Below, piece after piece: positions 12,310 to 24,539 of a stretch of DNA of 64,000 bases. The position numbers were made by a program, and so were the translations under genes. Under the pieces are notes generated by a model. That model had not been told where the DNA came from, did not search any database, and worked only from the letters and a program-made list of their open reading frames with translations. Location: NCBI GenBank assembly GCA_036426205.1, contig CM071568.1:118229391-118293390 (forward strand), in the 5' to 3' direction. This DNA is from Ascaphus truei. Its lineage: Eukaryota; Chordata; Amphibia; Anura; Ascaphidae. Position 1 is the stretch's first letter, and each line of letters starts with the position of its first letter.

Positions 12310-13700
12310 TGCTTTGGAGTTCCGTGTGGTAACTATATGTATCTCTAATTTATAAACTTGCTTATAGACTTTTTGTGAAGTTTGTTGTCTTGATTATATT
12401 GATTTTTGTAATTTATTACTTTTTTGTAATAAATCATTTTTTCAACTAAGGCGGTAATCGAAGTTTTATTTTTTTTATTTTTATGAATAATCCCTGTTCT
12501 AATTTTTCACCATCATGTAAACCAGCCCAAATTTTCAAACCAGAAGGGAACCTACACAACCACAAACAAACACAACCATAAGAAGGGAGATACTGCACTC
12601 CAGTGGGACACCATTTCTCATTGCCAATTATTCCATAAATTATTTAAAAATAAGAGATCTCAAAGGAATGTTTAAAAAAGCACTCAAGAACGGAAAACAT
12701 TTGAACTCAAAAGGATAATGGTCTTTGACACTAAAACAAGGGACTCAATGCTGATATGTTTCTCCCTACAGTACCCCTGTATTAGTTTTAATTATCAAAC
12801 TCTTCTACCCGCTGAACACCCCTTCACACAGCTGATGGATATAGGGTCCAAACAGCTCTCCCATTTCTCATAACTCTTTCATCTATTTATTGCCCTGTGT
12901 CGTTTATTTACCATGCCCTTTGCAATGAATTCTCCACATCTCCTGTCATAGATTATCTTGTTTTTTTTACATTTGTGTTAAAGTCATGGAATATTTTTAA
13001 ATCAGTATTGCTGACACAAGGAGGAGAGGGAACTTTCAAAAGTGTATCTTATAATATCTATTGTTAATCCAAATACAAAGGTTTCACTTAATAAAGAAGT
13101 ACTCATTTACTCTGTACTATCGCAACTGGACGAACAAAGCTATTTCTACTCTTGGCATATATGTGAGCATGTGACCTGTACAGTATATGGGACAAGGATT
13201 AATACACAGCTATCTAGCTGATTCAATATTCACATTGCAAGGTCCCTCAAATTAATAATATCTCCCCTCAATCCATCCCAATATACCATCTGTCACGAAT
13301 TGCACACTTGTGAGCAAGTGATTTATATATGTGACCGGGGAGGAGGGAGGGGGGTTAATACACACCACTAAACTAGCTGACTCACCTGCATACAGGTCCC
13401 TTGAATGAACAATACTTACCCTCACTCTGACACAATATCTATCTTTAAGATACCACCACCACCAAAGAAACATCAAATATATAATTTGTAGAGTCCTATG
13501 GTCCATGTTTATTATGAAAATTACAGTATGCACCTAACACACAAAAATCTGTTGTAGCAAAATGGTTCCGGAAATGTAAATTACTCTACAATGCAGTGCA
13601 ACAGTTCAATTGGAGCCCGAAGTATTACTTATTAAAGTTTAGATTAATATGCACAAATTACAGTGCTTAGGTTACAGAAATAAATTATTACAAGAAACAT
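12310..13700. other. AT-rich spacer, no gene recognised
   Basis: No protein-like frame is seen. Two related blocks ending in 'TACAGTATATGGGACAAGGATTAA' style sequence (near 13,180 and 13,310-13,350) suggest old repeats. Nothing else can be assigned. Confidence 0.4.
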
Positions 13701-13703
13701 ACA

Positions 13704-14151
13704 GGGCCTCATGCAGAGAGCAGCGCTAACAGGGAAAGCGGCATGTTTTGCCGAATTCTGCCTTTAGAAAGACAGATAATGGAGAGTTTTAAAAAAAGCA
13801 CCATTTTTTTTTTCCTGAAACTCGCCGCGCGGCTGGAGAGAACCTATATCTCTCCAGTGTTTAAAACGGCCGTATTCAGAAAGCCAAAAAAATGGCGCGA
13901 TTTTCAACATTTTTCTTCTCCACCAAGAAGCTGGCGCTCCGCGGCCGGTGGGGAAGAAAAAAAAAAAAACTCGATTTTTTTCCCACTAGTTTCAACAGCG
14001 CTCATATCGCTGGTTGAAACTCTCCATATGCAGAAAGGATTCTAAATGCAGTTTTATGCCCTTTCTGCATATGGAGAAAAAAACTCTCCATTAAAGCTAC
14101 ATTTTATTCCCCTCTCCAATTTTAAATAGCGTTGCTCTCTGCATGAGGCCC
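13704..14151. mobile_element. Foldback MITE, Harbinger-like ends
   Basis: The left end is GGGCCTCATGCAGAGAGCA and the right end is its inverse with one or two changes. The 3-bp sequence ACA flanks both sides (13,701-13,703 and 14,152-14,154). An internal inverted repeat TCCATATGCAGAAAGG occurs near 14,022-14,075. A GGGCC start and a 3-bp target duplication fit PIF/Harbinger derivatives, although the usual TWA target is not seen. There is no coding capacity. Confidence 0.6.
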
Positions 14152-14154
14152 ACA

Positions 14155-15000
14155 GTATAAAAGTCAGACAATTTTTTCAAATAAAAAGAGAAATAATCAG
14201 AACTTCCAATATGTCACCACATGTAATAGGTTGTTCCTAGAGAGGTCACTGGTGTAGGGGAATTCACGAATCTGATTCCAAAACACACCTCTGTTGAATT
14301 CTAATTTATAACTGAAATACATGATTTATATGCTAAATCATTTTCATTGGAATGTATCTTCTATTTTATGCATGAAAAGATATCAGAGATTATACTTAGA
14401 AAACCCTTTTTTGGTATAATTTGATTCATGTAATTGCACTGGTTACAAATATCTATTTGTTATTTTTGTGAATTTCAAGGTACATTTATAAGGTTTACAT
14501 TTATTCTAGGGTCAGGACAGCCTATTTCAGCCCCCCCCCAACCCCTTAAAAAAATAGGTGTCCTATATCCCTAGATCAGCACATAAAAAAGTGGACATGG
14601 TCATTTGTTTGAAAGGCCATAAAAATGATTTCTGTATTTTTAAGACAATTTGTAACCAACGTTAACCCCTCGTGTGCCAGGTTGATTATATACTTAATAT
14701 CTTATGATATTATCGTGACATGACACTAATGAATTAATGATATAAGATACTGCATATAGCTTCATCAACAAGAAACTAACCAAACTGATTACAAAGGAAG
14801 CACAACTCATAAGTGACATCTACTATTATCTATCAGAATATAAGAGAAGGAACCTGATTTCAAAAGAACAAAGGACCAAAATCCACTGGCAACAACTATT
14901 CCCATTACACTGAAGAACTCTGCAAAGGTACTAGTGGGGAAATTCAGAAATTAACTGATTATTCAACTATATGGAAAGAAACATATTAAAATGTAAAAAA
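14155..15000. other. Spacer, possibly the 5' leader of a PLE fragment
   Basis: No recognisable gene. From about 14,760 the sequence becomes A-rich on the plus strand and runs without a clear border into the PLE fragment that follows. Confidence 0.3.
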
Positions 15001-15530
15001 CAGACAATATTACAAAACCTGCAAATGCAAAGTATTGCAAACACTATTCAACTGGAAAAAGATATGCAAACTCTGCACAAGAAGCTACCCAATCAAAAAG
15101 GCACCTAATCAAGAAGAAACTACAATCTCTCGGTATGACCATGGACCAACAGAAGGTATTTCAGATTAACACAATGACAATCAACTTTGCCACTGTAAAA
15201 GAAACTAACTACTGTACCACCTTGACATTAACTTAGAATTAGAAACCTCAAATGACTTTTCAAAACAGATACTCACTGTCAACCCAGAAGACCACACAAC
15301 CTGCCTGGGAGTTACGGTTTAAGACTGTCTGATTATGAACTGTTAAAACCAGAGATTTTAGTTCTCACTAAGTGGCTAACATTCTATTCCACCCCCAAAC
15401 TGGATCAATTCAAATTATACTTAGAACTAGAATAATTTTTCAGGAGAATATGACAAAGAATAATTCCACATAAAAGAGAGCACCCCAAAATGAAGGAGTA
15501 CAAGAAGAGGGACATCTATTTTCCCCCACT
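15000..15530 (+). pseudogene. Penelope-like element, N-terminal region
   Basis: Plus-strand translation near 15,325-15,480 gives 'LSDYELLKPEILVLTKWL', then 'STPKLDQFKLYLELE' and 'FFRRI', the conserved region before the RT domain of PLEs (LS-x-L-x(n)-vL-kGL-FcPt-x(n)-DL-F-R). Stops interrupt the frame soon after. Upstream sequence back to about 15,000 is plausibly the same ORF but carries no firm motif. The RT domain itself is missing. Confidence 0.6.
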
Positions 15531-15539
15531 GCACTCAGT

Positions 15540-16560
15540 ATATATCCACCTTAGTGGTGCGGTGAAAATACCCAAATACACAAATTGCAGGTGACCGTAT
15601 CGCATCAATCACGATTAGCAACTGCTCCCATCACTGTGGAAGGACAGATGCTACTAAAAGCCATATTTGACTAGAAAATAATAAATCTTTGTTAAATTAT
15701 AATGTGGAATACGCAAGACTCAAATAAAAATAAAAGGAATAAAAACTCCAATCGTGCAATAAAAGTGATGTCCTGTCAGTAGATATTAAACACTTAATTG
15801 TGTGATATAATAGCTATTATAACTATTGACAAAAGTGCTTCCCCCTCTGTGTGGTGGGTTTCTAGGTAGACGGTGTATGCCTCTTTAATGAATCCTATGT
15901 ATAATAGTATAACTGCCAGCCTTGCTATGCAGTAACACATATAAGGTGTATATTGTGTTAAAACACTTAGCCATTACAGTATATTGATATAGTGTGAAAT
16001 GGGCTAATGAATAAAGTGAAGTCTTTGCAAACTGCAGCAGTAGCTGCAGCAGAGTATTTTCTAAACACTTGCCACTTACACACACTTCCTAGGCATACCC
16101 ATTATAAATGTATGGCTCCCCAATACTATCTATATATAGCATAACAGCATAATACTCAATTCCCCTAGGTCATCAGGCAATGCAGTGCTAAAATATAATC
16201 AATAGCAGTGGGTAAATGAAAGCGCTATACAGCGGTATACAACCCGTTCCACGAGGAGGGGGGGCGGTGTATCACATGCCTCCAGACGTCAATGCGATGA
16301 CGTCATTGCCAACGATTGTTTCGTGCTTTGATTAGGCACTTTCTCAAGGTAGGAGGTCACCGTAACAGTGACCATGATTATCCTGCCTTCTCCTGCCCTG
16401 ACATCGGACCCGGGCCTCACCACTCTACTCTTCAGGATTCAGATTCCAGTTACGGGTTAGTCTCTACTCTCCACCTCTGCCTAACAGATCTGTCTCCTGG
16501 ACAGTACACAGCGACGTATGTGACCGTAACAGCATGTAGAAGATACCAACTCCTGGGTTG
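15540..16560. other. PLE terminal-repeat-like region, no gene
   Basis: No protein match is seen. Near 16,315-16,350 the minus strand shows a degraded hammerhead-like pattern (TTGAGAA, stem GTGC/GCAC, GAAAC) between a PLE N-terminal fragment and a PLE RT fragment. This suggests a terminal repeat of that family. Confidence 0.35.
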
Positions 16561-16850
16561 TTTGTTATTACTGTAGTAGCTGCAATTCTGATTGCGGGTG
16601 ATTAGGGAATGTTTTGATGAAATTCCTTCATATGTAAATTTCAGGGTTAAATCCTGGGTCCATTTCTTGTAGTAGATGTTGTCTGTCAGTATTCTAGTAC
16701 ATTCTAGTACCTTCTTCAATGTATTTATTTGGGTCCATAACCACCACTGCACCTCCTTTATCTGCTGGTTTGATGGTGATATTTTAGTATGCTCGCTGTT
16801 CCTTGATTGCTGGTCTCTCCATCTGGGAATGGCTGTACATTATTTGTTTC
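16560..16850 (-). pseudogene. Penelope-like RT fragment
   Basis: Minus-strand translation in mixed frames gives a 'PADKGGAVVVMD'-type block (near 16,735-16,770) followed by 'LTDNIYYKKWTQDLTLKF', the beginning of the PLE reverse transcriptase domain. Only about 90 residues remain and the frame is shifted. It abuts the truncated 3' end of the Gypsy element that begins at about 16,965. Confidence 0.55.
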
Positions 16851-16968
16851 TGCTGGGCAGAGAGGAAACTCACAATCTGTAGTTCTCTATGTTGCTGTCT
16901 AGTTTACCATTGTGTAGCATCCAGTTTGGCGGATGTTAGTATGTAGGTGAGGGGATTATTATCCATCC

Positions 16969-18060
16969 TCACTTTGAAAGATACGCCGTACAAGTAGTCA
17001 TGGAGTTTGTCCACAATGGCCAACTTGAGGGTGAGGAACTCCAACTTGTGTACGGATAATTCTGCTTGCTGGGAGTCAAACTACGGCTGATGTAGGCTAC
17101 TTGTCGAAGCCCCTCCAGGTGCTTCTGGTGTAAGACTGCACCTAAGCCATTAAGACTCACATCTTCATGGAGGACATAAGGCTGTTCTGGGTCGGCATAA
17201 GCGAGACAGGTGTCTTGGTTAAGTTCTTCAGGCCCAGGAAGACCAGTTCGCAGTCGACCATCCACTTATCATCGAATAGTTGTCTAGCAGAGGTGGCCTT
17301 CCACCCTGTGTCCTCTGGGTATATTTTTAGGAGGTTGTTGAGGGGCTTGGCCTTACTAGAATACCCCTCCATGAATCGGCGATTGTAACCGCAGAAGCCA
17401 AGGAAAGAGCGTAGTTCCATGATGTTCTTAGGTCGCACCCAATTAACCACGGCCTCCACTTTGGCTGGATCAGTGGCAATCCCATCGGCTGATACAATGT
17501 GTCCCACATAGGTCACCGAGGTGTGACAGAACCAGCACTTGTCGAGTGACAGTTTCAGGCCCTCTCGCCCCCGACGGTCTAGCACTTTAAGCAGCCATTC
17601 TTCATGTTCTTCCAGGGTTTTACCAAAGACAATAATTTCATCCAGGTAGACCAAGCATTCCAGAGTATTCATATCTCCAATGGTTTTCTCCATTAGGTGT
17701 TGGAATGTTGCTGGAGCCTCGCAGATGCCTTGGGGCATGCGTGTAAATTGGTAGAAGCTCAGGGGACAGACAAAGGCAGTCTTCCTCTTGTCTTCATCAC
17801 TCATAGGTACCTGGTAGTACCCAGATCGGAAGTCCAGAACACTGAACCACTGGCTCTCTTCAATGCAGGGAAGAGTGTACTGGTCATGTACGGTGCGATT
17901 GTTCAGATAATCGACACACAATCTTACAGACCCATTATTCTTCCTCACCACCACGATGGGCGAGGCATAGGGACTCCGGGATTCGGTCACAATCTCCGCT
18001 GTTTCCATCTCCTATAAGATGTCCTTTACATTGTCCACATCCCTAGGAGCGATGCGATGA
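16969..18060 (-). pseudogene. Gypsy pol: reverse transcriptase and RNase H remnant
   Basis: A long minus-strand frame (18,008-17,157) carries the Gypsy RT order: 'SPYASPIVVVRKNNG', 'RLCVDY', 'FSVLDFRSGYYQV', 'KTAFVCPLSFYQFTRMPQG', 'YLDEIIVF', then 'VGHIVSADGI' and 'LRSFLGFCGYNRRF'. An overlapping frame (17,265-16,969) adds the RNase H start 'VLHEDVSLNGLGAVLHQ'. The catalytic YxDD reads YLDE. The RNase H Asp appears shifted (HEDVS for the usual HxDAS). A stop separates the RT from its upstream part at about 18,013. RNase H is cut short and integrase is absent, so this is a non-functional relic. Confidence 0.85.
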
Positions 18061-18290
18061 GAATGTTCTCGGAAAGTAATCCTCATTACTTAACCCCCTC
18101 ACTTTCATATGCTCTGCTGACTGCAATGGACGGTGTTTAAGGTGCTGGTTATAGAAACCTCTGTTCATGATGGTCATTTGGGACAGTGTCCAACAACGCT
18201 GATGAATATACACCGTCCATGATGACACGTATGATAGCGGCTGGTCCTACCCAACTGTAAGCGTCCAATAGTGGGGTTATATCATTGGGG
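18060..18290 (-). pseudogene. Gypsy protease remnant
   Basis: In shifting frames the minus strand gives 'IRVIMDGVYSSALLDT' and then 'FYNQHLKHRPLQSAEHMKV', the layout of a retropepsin-like protease between gag and RT. The active-site D-T/S-G reads as D-T-V. At least one frameshift is present, as the residues after the active site continue in another frame. Confidence 0.55.
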
Positions 18291-18989
18291 CTTGCTCAGG
18301 AGTGTCGACAGAGGGCGGGGAAGTGGTTTCGTCTGATGGGGCAGGGGTTTCAGCGGTGTGAACCCCACAGATAATTCCATTAGGGTGGAAATTCTTAGTT
18401 GGAGTTTTTTTTTCTTTCTCAATGCATTCGTTGGGGAAGTGGCCCTTCCGACCACAGTTGTAGCAGATGAGGCCACCGGGGGCGGTGCGGTTGTTAGCAG
18501 TAGGAGATACTCTCCCTGATGGTTTGGACTTGATGACAGGTGGCTTAAATTGCGAGTTATCCTCCATACTATGTGGTTCCTTAACCTTTGGAGCGGTTAG
18601 GAGTGTTCTTTAGTCTTTGGGAAATTAGGCAAACGTGTATATGCTTTGTGCCCCTTTACTAACCCCAAGAGGTCCTCAAAGGTAGTGGGAGGTCCTTGTA
18701 GTAGAGAGCACCTGATCATGATCACTATGTGATGAGTGGGGATTTCCCCTCTAAGGAATTGTTTGCGCCGGTACTCATCCACCGTTGTGTTGGGGATGAT
18801 ATCGCGAGTTCGCAGCTTCCAGAGGACCAGTTGGATTCGTAGAAGAAACATGGACAGATCATCTCTGTCCTTTTGTCTGAGGCCGTAATATTTGAACCAC
18901 AGTTCACTCTCATCTTCATCCTTTCCGTAGATATGCACTAGCAGATCCACCATCTGGTGAGCTGAGAGATCGCGCTGCGCACTTACCAT
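18277..18989 (-). pseudogene. Gypsy gag with CCHC zinc knuckle
   Basis: Two minus-strand frames (18,989-18,597 and 18,567-18,277) form a gag. The first resembles the capsid region of PNMA-type gags ('ELWFKYYGLRQKDRDDLSMF', 'LLRIQLVLWKLR'). The second holds one zinc knuckle, C-Y-N-C-G-x4-H-F-x4-C. They are separated by a stop and a frame change. The N-terminal gag part upstream of 18,989 is not recognisable. The PNMA comparison is from memory of the family pattern. Confidence 0.75.
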
Positions 18990-19691
18990 GGTGGAGGCCT
19001 ATCCAACAGAGTTATTGGACATACAGAAGCGAAGGAAAGACCATCCCAGAGTTCCTCACTTTTTATATGCCACCTAAACATGTACAGAATGGGAGTACGT
19101 TGAGTACATGTTTTTTTTATAAATGTGATATTTTGATCTGCACTATGTCGATTTGCATACTTCTATCCTGAGTTATAACAGCATACATTTTCAAGAAAGA
19201 AATACCACCGCCACAGACTGGAAATAGGCTTATTTACATCTACTTCTTTTAAGTAAAACACCCTTAAGAGCCAAGATCCCATTCACTTACCATTTGTTGT
19301 CACAACAGTACACACTATTAATAATTTTTCATTTTTGGAATGATCCTGCTCCTTTTGGATTCTGGGGAGAGAAAAGCCCTTAGGGGCACAGAGGAAGAGG
19401 CTAGGGCATGTTGTCCATGGTGCAGAACGTCATATGGTATGGTGTGTGGGAAGGCCATAGGACATGAGTACACCTGGAGTTGAAGGCATAGAGGGGGAGT
19501 GGGGGGTATGTAGAAAAAGCCACCATGGGTAGGCTTGGGAAGGGATTCAGTAGGGCTTGGATCTAGGGGACACCCAATGGTGTAGAAGTGACATGCCAGG
19601 ACCAGTGTAGCAGGCAGCATGCTGAACAAAGGAAGCATTAGGCAACACAGTCCAATAAACACATACATATAAACCAGGCTTGGGGAGAGCA

Positions 19692-21430
19692 TAGTTACAT
19701 AGTTTCATAGTAGATGAGGTTGAAAAAAGACTTCCATCCATCAAGTTCAACCTATGCTAAATTTAGACAACAGATACTTTATCCTATATCTATACTTATT
19801 GATCCAGAGGAAGGCAAACAAAAAACCCCATTAAGGGGAAAAAATAATTCCTTCCTGACTCCAATAATTGGCAATCGGATTAATCCCTGGATCAACATCC
19901 TTCCCATGTATACCTATTTGGTATATCCCTGTATACCTTTCCCATCTAAAAAGATGTCCAACCTTTTTTTGAACAAATCTATTGTATCTGCCATCACAGT
20001 CTCCATGGGTAATGAATTCCACATTTTAACTGCCCTTATTGTAAAGAACCCTTTCCTTTGTTGCTGGTGAAATTTCCTTTCCTGCAACCTTAAGGGATGG
20101 CCCAGAGTCCTTTATTCTGCCCGTGGGATGAATAGTTCTTTTGAAAGCTCCTTGTATTGTCCCTGAATATATTTGTATATAGTTATCATATCCCCTCTTA
20201 GACACCTCTTTTCTAATGTAAATACATCTAATTTAGCTAGCCTCTCCTCATAAGTTAGAATGCCCATCCCCTTTATTAATTTGGTGGCTCTTCTCTGCAC
20301 TCTCTCTAGTTCCATAAAGTCTTTTCTTAGGATTGGTGCCCAAAATTGTACTCCATATTCAAGGTGTGGTCTTACTAATGCTTTGTAAAGGGGCATAATT
20401 ATGTTTACTTCCCTTCCATCCATTCCCGTTTGATGCAAGATAAGATCTTGTTTGCCTTTGCAGCTACTGCATGACATTGGGCACTATTGCTAAGCCTGCT
20501 GTCTACAAGCACTCCTAAATCCTTCCCCCAATATATCTCCATTTAATTTGTAAGTCGCCTTTTTATTCTTGTATCCCAAATGCATAACCTTACATTTATC
20601 TGTATTAAACCTCATCTGCCATTTACCTGCCCACGTTTCCATTCTCTCCAAGTCCTTCTGAAGAGAAATTACACCCTGCTCTGATTCTATTACCTTACAC
20701 AATTTAGTATCATCAGCAAAGATGGAGACTTTGCTCTCGATCCCAACCTCAAGGTCATTAATAAACAAATTAAAAAGCAGGGGTCCCAGTACCGATCCCT
20801 GAGGTACTCCACTCACGACTTTAGCCCAACCTGAAAAAGTTCCATTTATGGCAACCCTCTGTTGTCTGTCCTTTAACCAGTTTTCAATCCAGGTGCATAT
20901 ATTATTACTGAGTCCGACTTTCTTTATTTTGTACACCAACCTCTTGTGTGTGAAACCGTATCAAAAGCCTTTGCAAAATCTAAGTAGACAACATCAACTG
21001 CATTACCCTGGTCTAAATTCCTACTTACCTCCTCAAAGAAACAAATAAGGTTAGTTTGGCAAGATCTATCCTTCATAAATCCATCCTGACTATTACTAAT
21101 AATTTTGTTTTCCATTAGGTATTCCTGAATATTATCGCGTATTAAACCTTCAAGTAGTTTCCTTACTATTGAAGTCAGGCTTACAGGTCTATAATTTCCC
21201 GGTTGTGATCTAGCTCCCTTTTTAAATATAGGCACCACATCTGCATTACGCCAATCTTGTGGTACTGAGCCTGTGGAAATGGAGTCCTTGAATATTAAAT
21301 ATAATGGTTTTGCTATTACTGAGTTTAACTCCTTGAGAACTCTTGGATGTATGCCATCGGGGCCAGGTGCCTTATTTATTCTATTTCTATTTATTATTTT
21401 CAAGTCGCTTATGAACGTCTTCCTCAGTTA
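19692..21430 (-). pseudogene. CR1/L2-type LINE, 5'-truncated ORF2 and 3' UTR
   Basis: Three minus-strand frames together cover the RT: 21,403-20,924 ('NKAPGPDGIHPRVLKEL', 'RPVSLTSIVRKLLEGL', 'YLDFAKAFDTVSH'), 20,939-20,490 ('SGVPQGSVLGPLLFNLFIND', 'FADDTKL' with the catalytic Asp pair) and 20,477-20,112 ('LVRPHLEYGVQFWAP', 'RRATKLIKG'). Frameshifts lie near 20,940 and 20,485. The 3' UTR runs to about 19,692 and ends in the CTATGTAACTATG pattern typical of this LINE type. The endonuclease domain and ORF1 are missing, as expected from truncated reverse transcription. Good RT conservation suggests moderate age. Confidence 0.88.
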
Positions 21431-21435
21431 ACAAA

Positions 21436-22450
21436 TTGTTCATTAACAGGCACCTGACTCCGCCTCCGCTGACGCGGCACATGCTCCTTGCGTGTCGCCG
21501 TTTGGGTCCCGTCAGCTCCACCTCCCCGCTTCTCCTTCCTTACCTGACCCTTCCCCTGTCCGTCCCTCTGCTCTTCCCCTTCTTCTCTCTGCTCCTGGAT
21601 CCTCCGGTGCACCTTCCCCATGCTCCGCCTCCTCGGACGTCACGCACATGCCTGGCACGCCCCTTCTGCCTTGCCTCTCAGGTCCTCTCAGGTCCTCCTT
21701 CCCTTTCTGTCCCTTCCATTTCTGTCCCTTCCCTTGTCCGTCCCTCCGTTCCTCCCCTTACTCTGACCACTCCCTTTGCCTCTAGCAACTCTCCTCTATC
21801 TGGGCCTTATCTAGCTCACTCCTCTGTTCCTCCCCTCACTCCCATTGGTTCCAAACTTCCACACTCTGCTCTCCTTTTAGGTTCCTCTTTGGGCCGCTCC
21901 TCCGTCACTCCCCTTTCTCTGATTGGTCCCAGCCCGCTATATAATCCCTCTTCTCCATTTCCTCTTTGCTCTGCATAGCTTCTTTACCTTGGTGCTATCT
22001 GCTGTTGCCTGGCCTCTCTTGTGTTTTCAGTGCTGCTCCTGTCCATGGAATCTTTGCTGACCTCCCTGGATTTGACCTTTGCTTTGAACTCTACTACGCT
22101 GCTCTCTGGAACCCCTTGGACCTTGCTTTGGACATCTACGCTGCAGACCTCTACAACCCTTGGACACGGCACACGGACAAACTACTACGCTGCTCTCTCC
22201 ACTCCACGACCCAGGCTTACAGACAATTGATTACGCTGCCCTCTCCAACCCACGACCCTTGGCATACAAACTTAACCCTTCTACGCCGGAGCTGTCAAGT
22301 ACGGTATCATTTACATTCTTGTTACCCGGACCACCTACGCTACTACCACACTCCGGCCGTGCCCCTGTTTCCTGCTAGGTGTTTGGTTTTACCCTTTCCA
22401 CCTCAGTCCCAGGGTTTTGTCTGGCTTGTGTGCAGGCCAAGCGTTATAGT
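21436..22450 (+). repeat. LTR-like block, probably Gypsy
   Basis: A pyrimidine-rich segment (21,490-21,900) is followed by a TATA-like GCTATATAATCC near 21,930 and then by imperfect internal repeats of CTACGCTGCTCTCT (about 22,093, 22,185 and, as TTACGCTGCCCTCT, 22,229). This is the same style as the LTRs at 27,655 and 31,814. It abuts the 5' truncation point of the LINE. Apparent ORFs here are byproducts of the low-complexity sequence. No partner LTR and no target duplication were found. Confidence 0.45.
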
Positions 22451-23670
22451 GGGAAGGCAGAGATCAGATGTTATTGATTAATCAGATGCTCTCAGCAGGG
22501 TTGAATGAAAGCTTGGATTGTAAATGTTACTACACCTGAGAAAAATACAGGCTATGGTTTTCCAATTATTAGCCATATTTAGTAAGCATTATTATGTCAA
22601 ACACCAAAAGCTTATGCAAATATAGCTCTAGAATAGAAAGGGATTAGAACTGGTCCAATAAATAGGCAGAACAAATCAAAAAGTGTTAATGATGTTATGA
22701 TATGTAGACAAAATGCACAACTATTTGTGTCAAACTGTATATGCGTTTGTGATTTTTGTTTAATTACTTATCATTATGATTTGCGAGTTTCAGTCAATAA
22801 CATGAATATATTTTCAAAAGGTATTGGAGTGTGTAGTCATAAAACAAAAACAAATAAATATACTGTATAACAAAAACTAAAGATTGCCATAGTGTACATG
22901 TAATTCCCCTCCCTTTCAAGCCTTCCTTGCCTATTAGGACAGACCAAAGTGACCCAATAGGGTTGCTAAACTTTTGGTTTGCTGTGCTTCTAAACTACTG
23001 GTCTAATTTACAGATAACTTTTGGTTTGTTCTGCTGATGTGCTGTGCTTCTGAGCTGCTTGCTGCCTTCTCCTGTGCATCTTGTTCCAAATCTTGTGTTA
23101 ATGTGCTGTTTGATCTGATGCTTCAGTGCAGATCCAATATGTTCCTGTTGATTTCCCACCCTTGTCTGAACCTGGTTGTCTCTCATCTCTTGTCACCTTA
23201 ATAAATGGTGACTTCTTAATCGTTATTATAATCTGCAGACCCTGGAAGATCCTGGGTGGATAGCGGGAGGGGTTAACCCCTTAATTACCAGTATGGGTTA
23301 ACCCATTAATTACCATAGCGGTTACACAGATATTCACATGTGCAATCAATGGCACCCTACTACCCACCCTCAATACCCCTAACCATCCCACCTCAACACA
23401 TACAGTAATGGACAAAAGTCCTATTATCCAGATCTGTATAATACCACATTTCCCGATTAAAATAAAACATTAACCAGCCAACAAATTGTAAATAAAAGTT
23501 GTACTTTTACCTGCCAGGATGAAGCCTGTCTTCATCGTCATCCTTCTCATCCTCCTGGTCCTCTTCCATGGCAGTGTAACAATGTAGAAAAAAGCCCCAA
23601 GCATTGTGCTTTAGAGCTTTTTATTATGAAACGCCTACACTTGATAACGTCTTCAGCGTATTCAAGGACC
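22450..23670. other. Spacer, no gene recognised
   Basis: Nothing protein-like is seen on either strand. A short block 'TTAACCCCTTAATTACCA' near 23,273 recurs in variant form near 34,490, 36,490 and 42,120, where it forms the edge of foldback repeats. Confidence 0.4.
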
Positions 23671-23671
23671 A

Positions 23672-24012
23672 AGGTCGATTTACAATGGATCGCTGTGGTA
23701 GACTTGTTTGTTTCTGGTTTTTAAACACCTGCAAATTGACACAGTAGTACAGTACATAACTGGACAGTACTATCCACTGCATAGTGCAAAGGGAATTCAT
23801 TCATGTCTTCCATCTGGCGGATACACGTAGAACTGCACCCAAAGAAATCAGAATCCAGGTCATTCAAAGAAATCAACAATGGTAAACACAGGTGTGACTG
23901 GTGTATTTGGCAGCATTCATGACAGCGTTCACGGAAGAATAACGCGTGAATCCCGAATGGAATACAGCAGAGTTCACGAAAATGGCTCTGTGAAATGTTC
24001 GACTAACGGCCA
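23672..24012 (+). repeat. Copy 2 of the transposase/forkhead upstream module
   Basis: Positions 23,774-24,012 are nearly identical to the inverse of 10,252-10,484. The extension 23,672-23,770 also matches 49,108-49,190: CCATTGTAAAT with CCTTGG on the minus strand, and TTTTTAAACACCTGCAA on the plus strand. At 49 kb this is the start of the forkhead ORF plus its upstream region. Here the similarity ends before the forkhead domain. Confidence 0.7.
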
Positions 24013-24090
24013 TTATTTATTGTGGGTTTGATTTGTTCTATTGAACTAAAGTACTATAAGAAGCAAGTCATTACAATGATAGTCCATCCC

Positions 24091-24129
24091 CTGATGAAAT
24101 CCGCTGAGACGGAAGAAACGCGTACGGTC
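24091..24129 (+). ncRNA. Hammerhead ribozyme-like motif, intact core
   Basis: CTGATGA at 24,091-24,097, a 4-bp stem TCCG/CGGA, GAAA at 24,115-24,118 and then CGCGTA. All conserved hammerhead positions are present. In GAAACGCGTA, stem III would be two base pairs (A-U, C-G) with a GC loop, and the cleavage site is UA. This is the minimal form known from PLEs. Flanks do not give a clear stem I, so activity is uncertain. Confidence 0.65.
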
Positions 24130-24539
24130 ACTTGGTATAGGAGCTATGGTGGTGGAGCAGCCCAGACGCCTGAGTGAAGACGCCAGTGCAGGAGTTCCCT
24201 GTCATCTCATTGGAGAGGGTTCGTGTAGAGCCGTGCAGACTAGGAACGGCAAGTTGCTCATCCGTGTTGTCGGAGAGACGCTGAGATGGTGATACCAGCA
24301 GCAGCAAAGCCTTGCAATTAACACAACCGCACGGAACGGAAGGAAGCAGTGGAAGTCTAACGTCTGTCTGGTGCATGGGCTTGTCCCATAAAACGCTTTT
24401 AATACACTGAAAAAGTGTGAGTGTGCAATTGTCTATGTCTATGGTAAATTAAACCTTTTATATCAGATTTTACACATGGATCGGGCGCTTTTTCTTTTTC
24501 TTTTGTTCTAATAGGTATCGTTGGGAGGTGTATACAAAG

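Noticed and set aside
21436..22481. ORFs of 180 and 171 codons
   Set aside because: They lie in a pyrimidine-rich LTR-like block, have no known domain and overlap other open frames.
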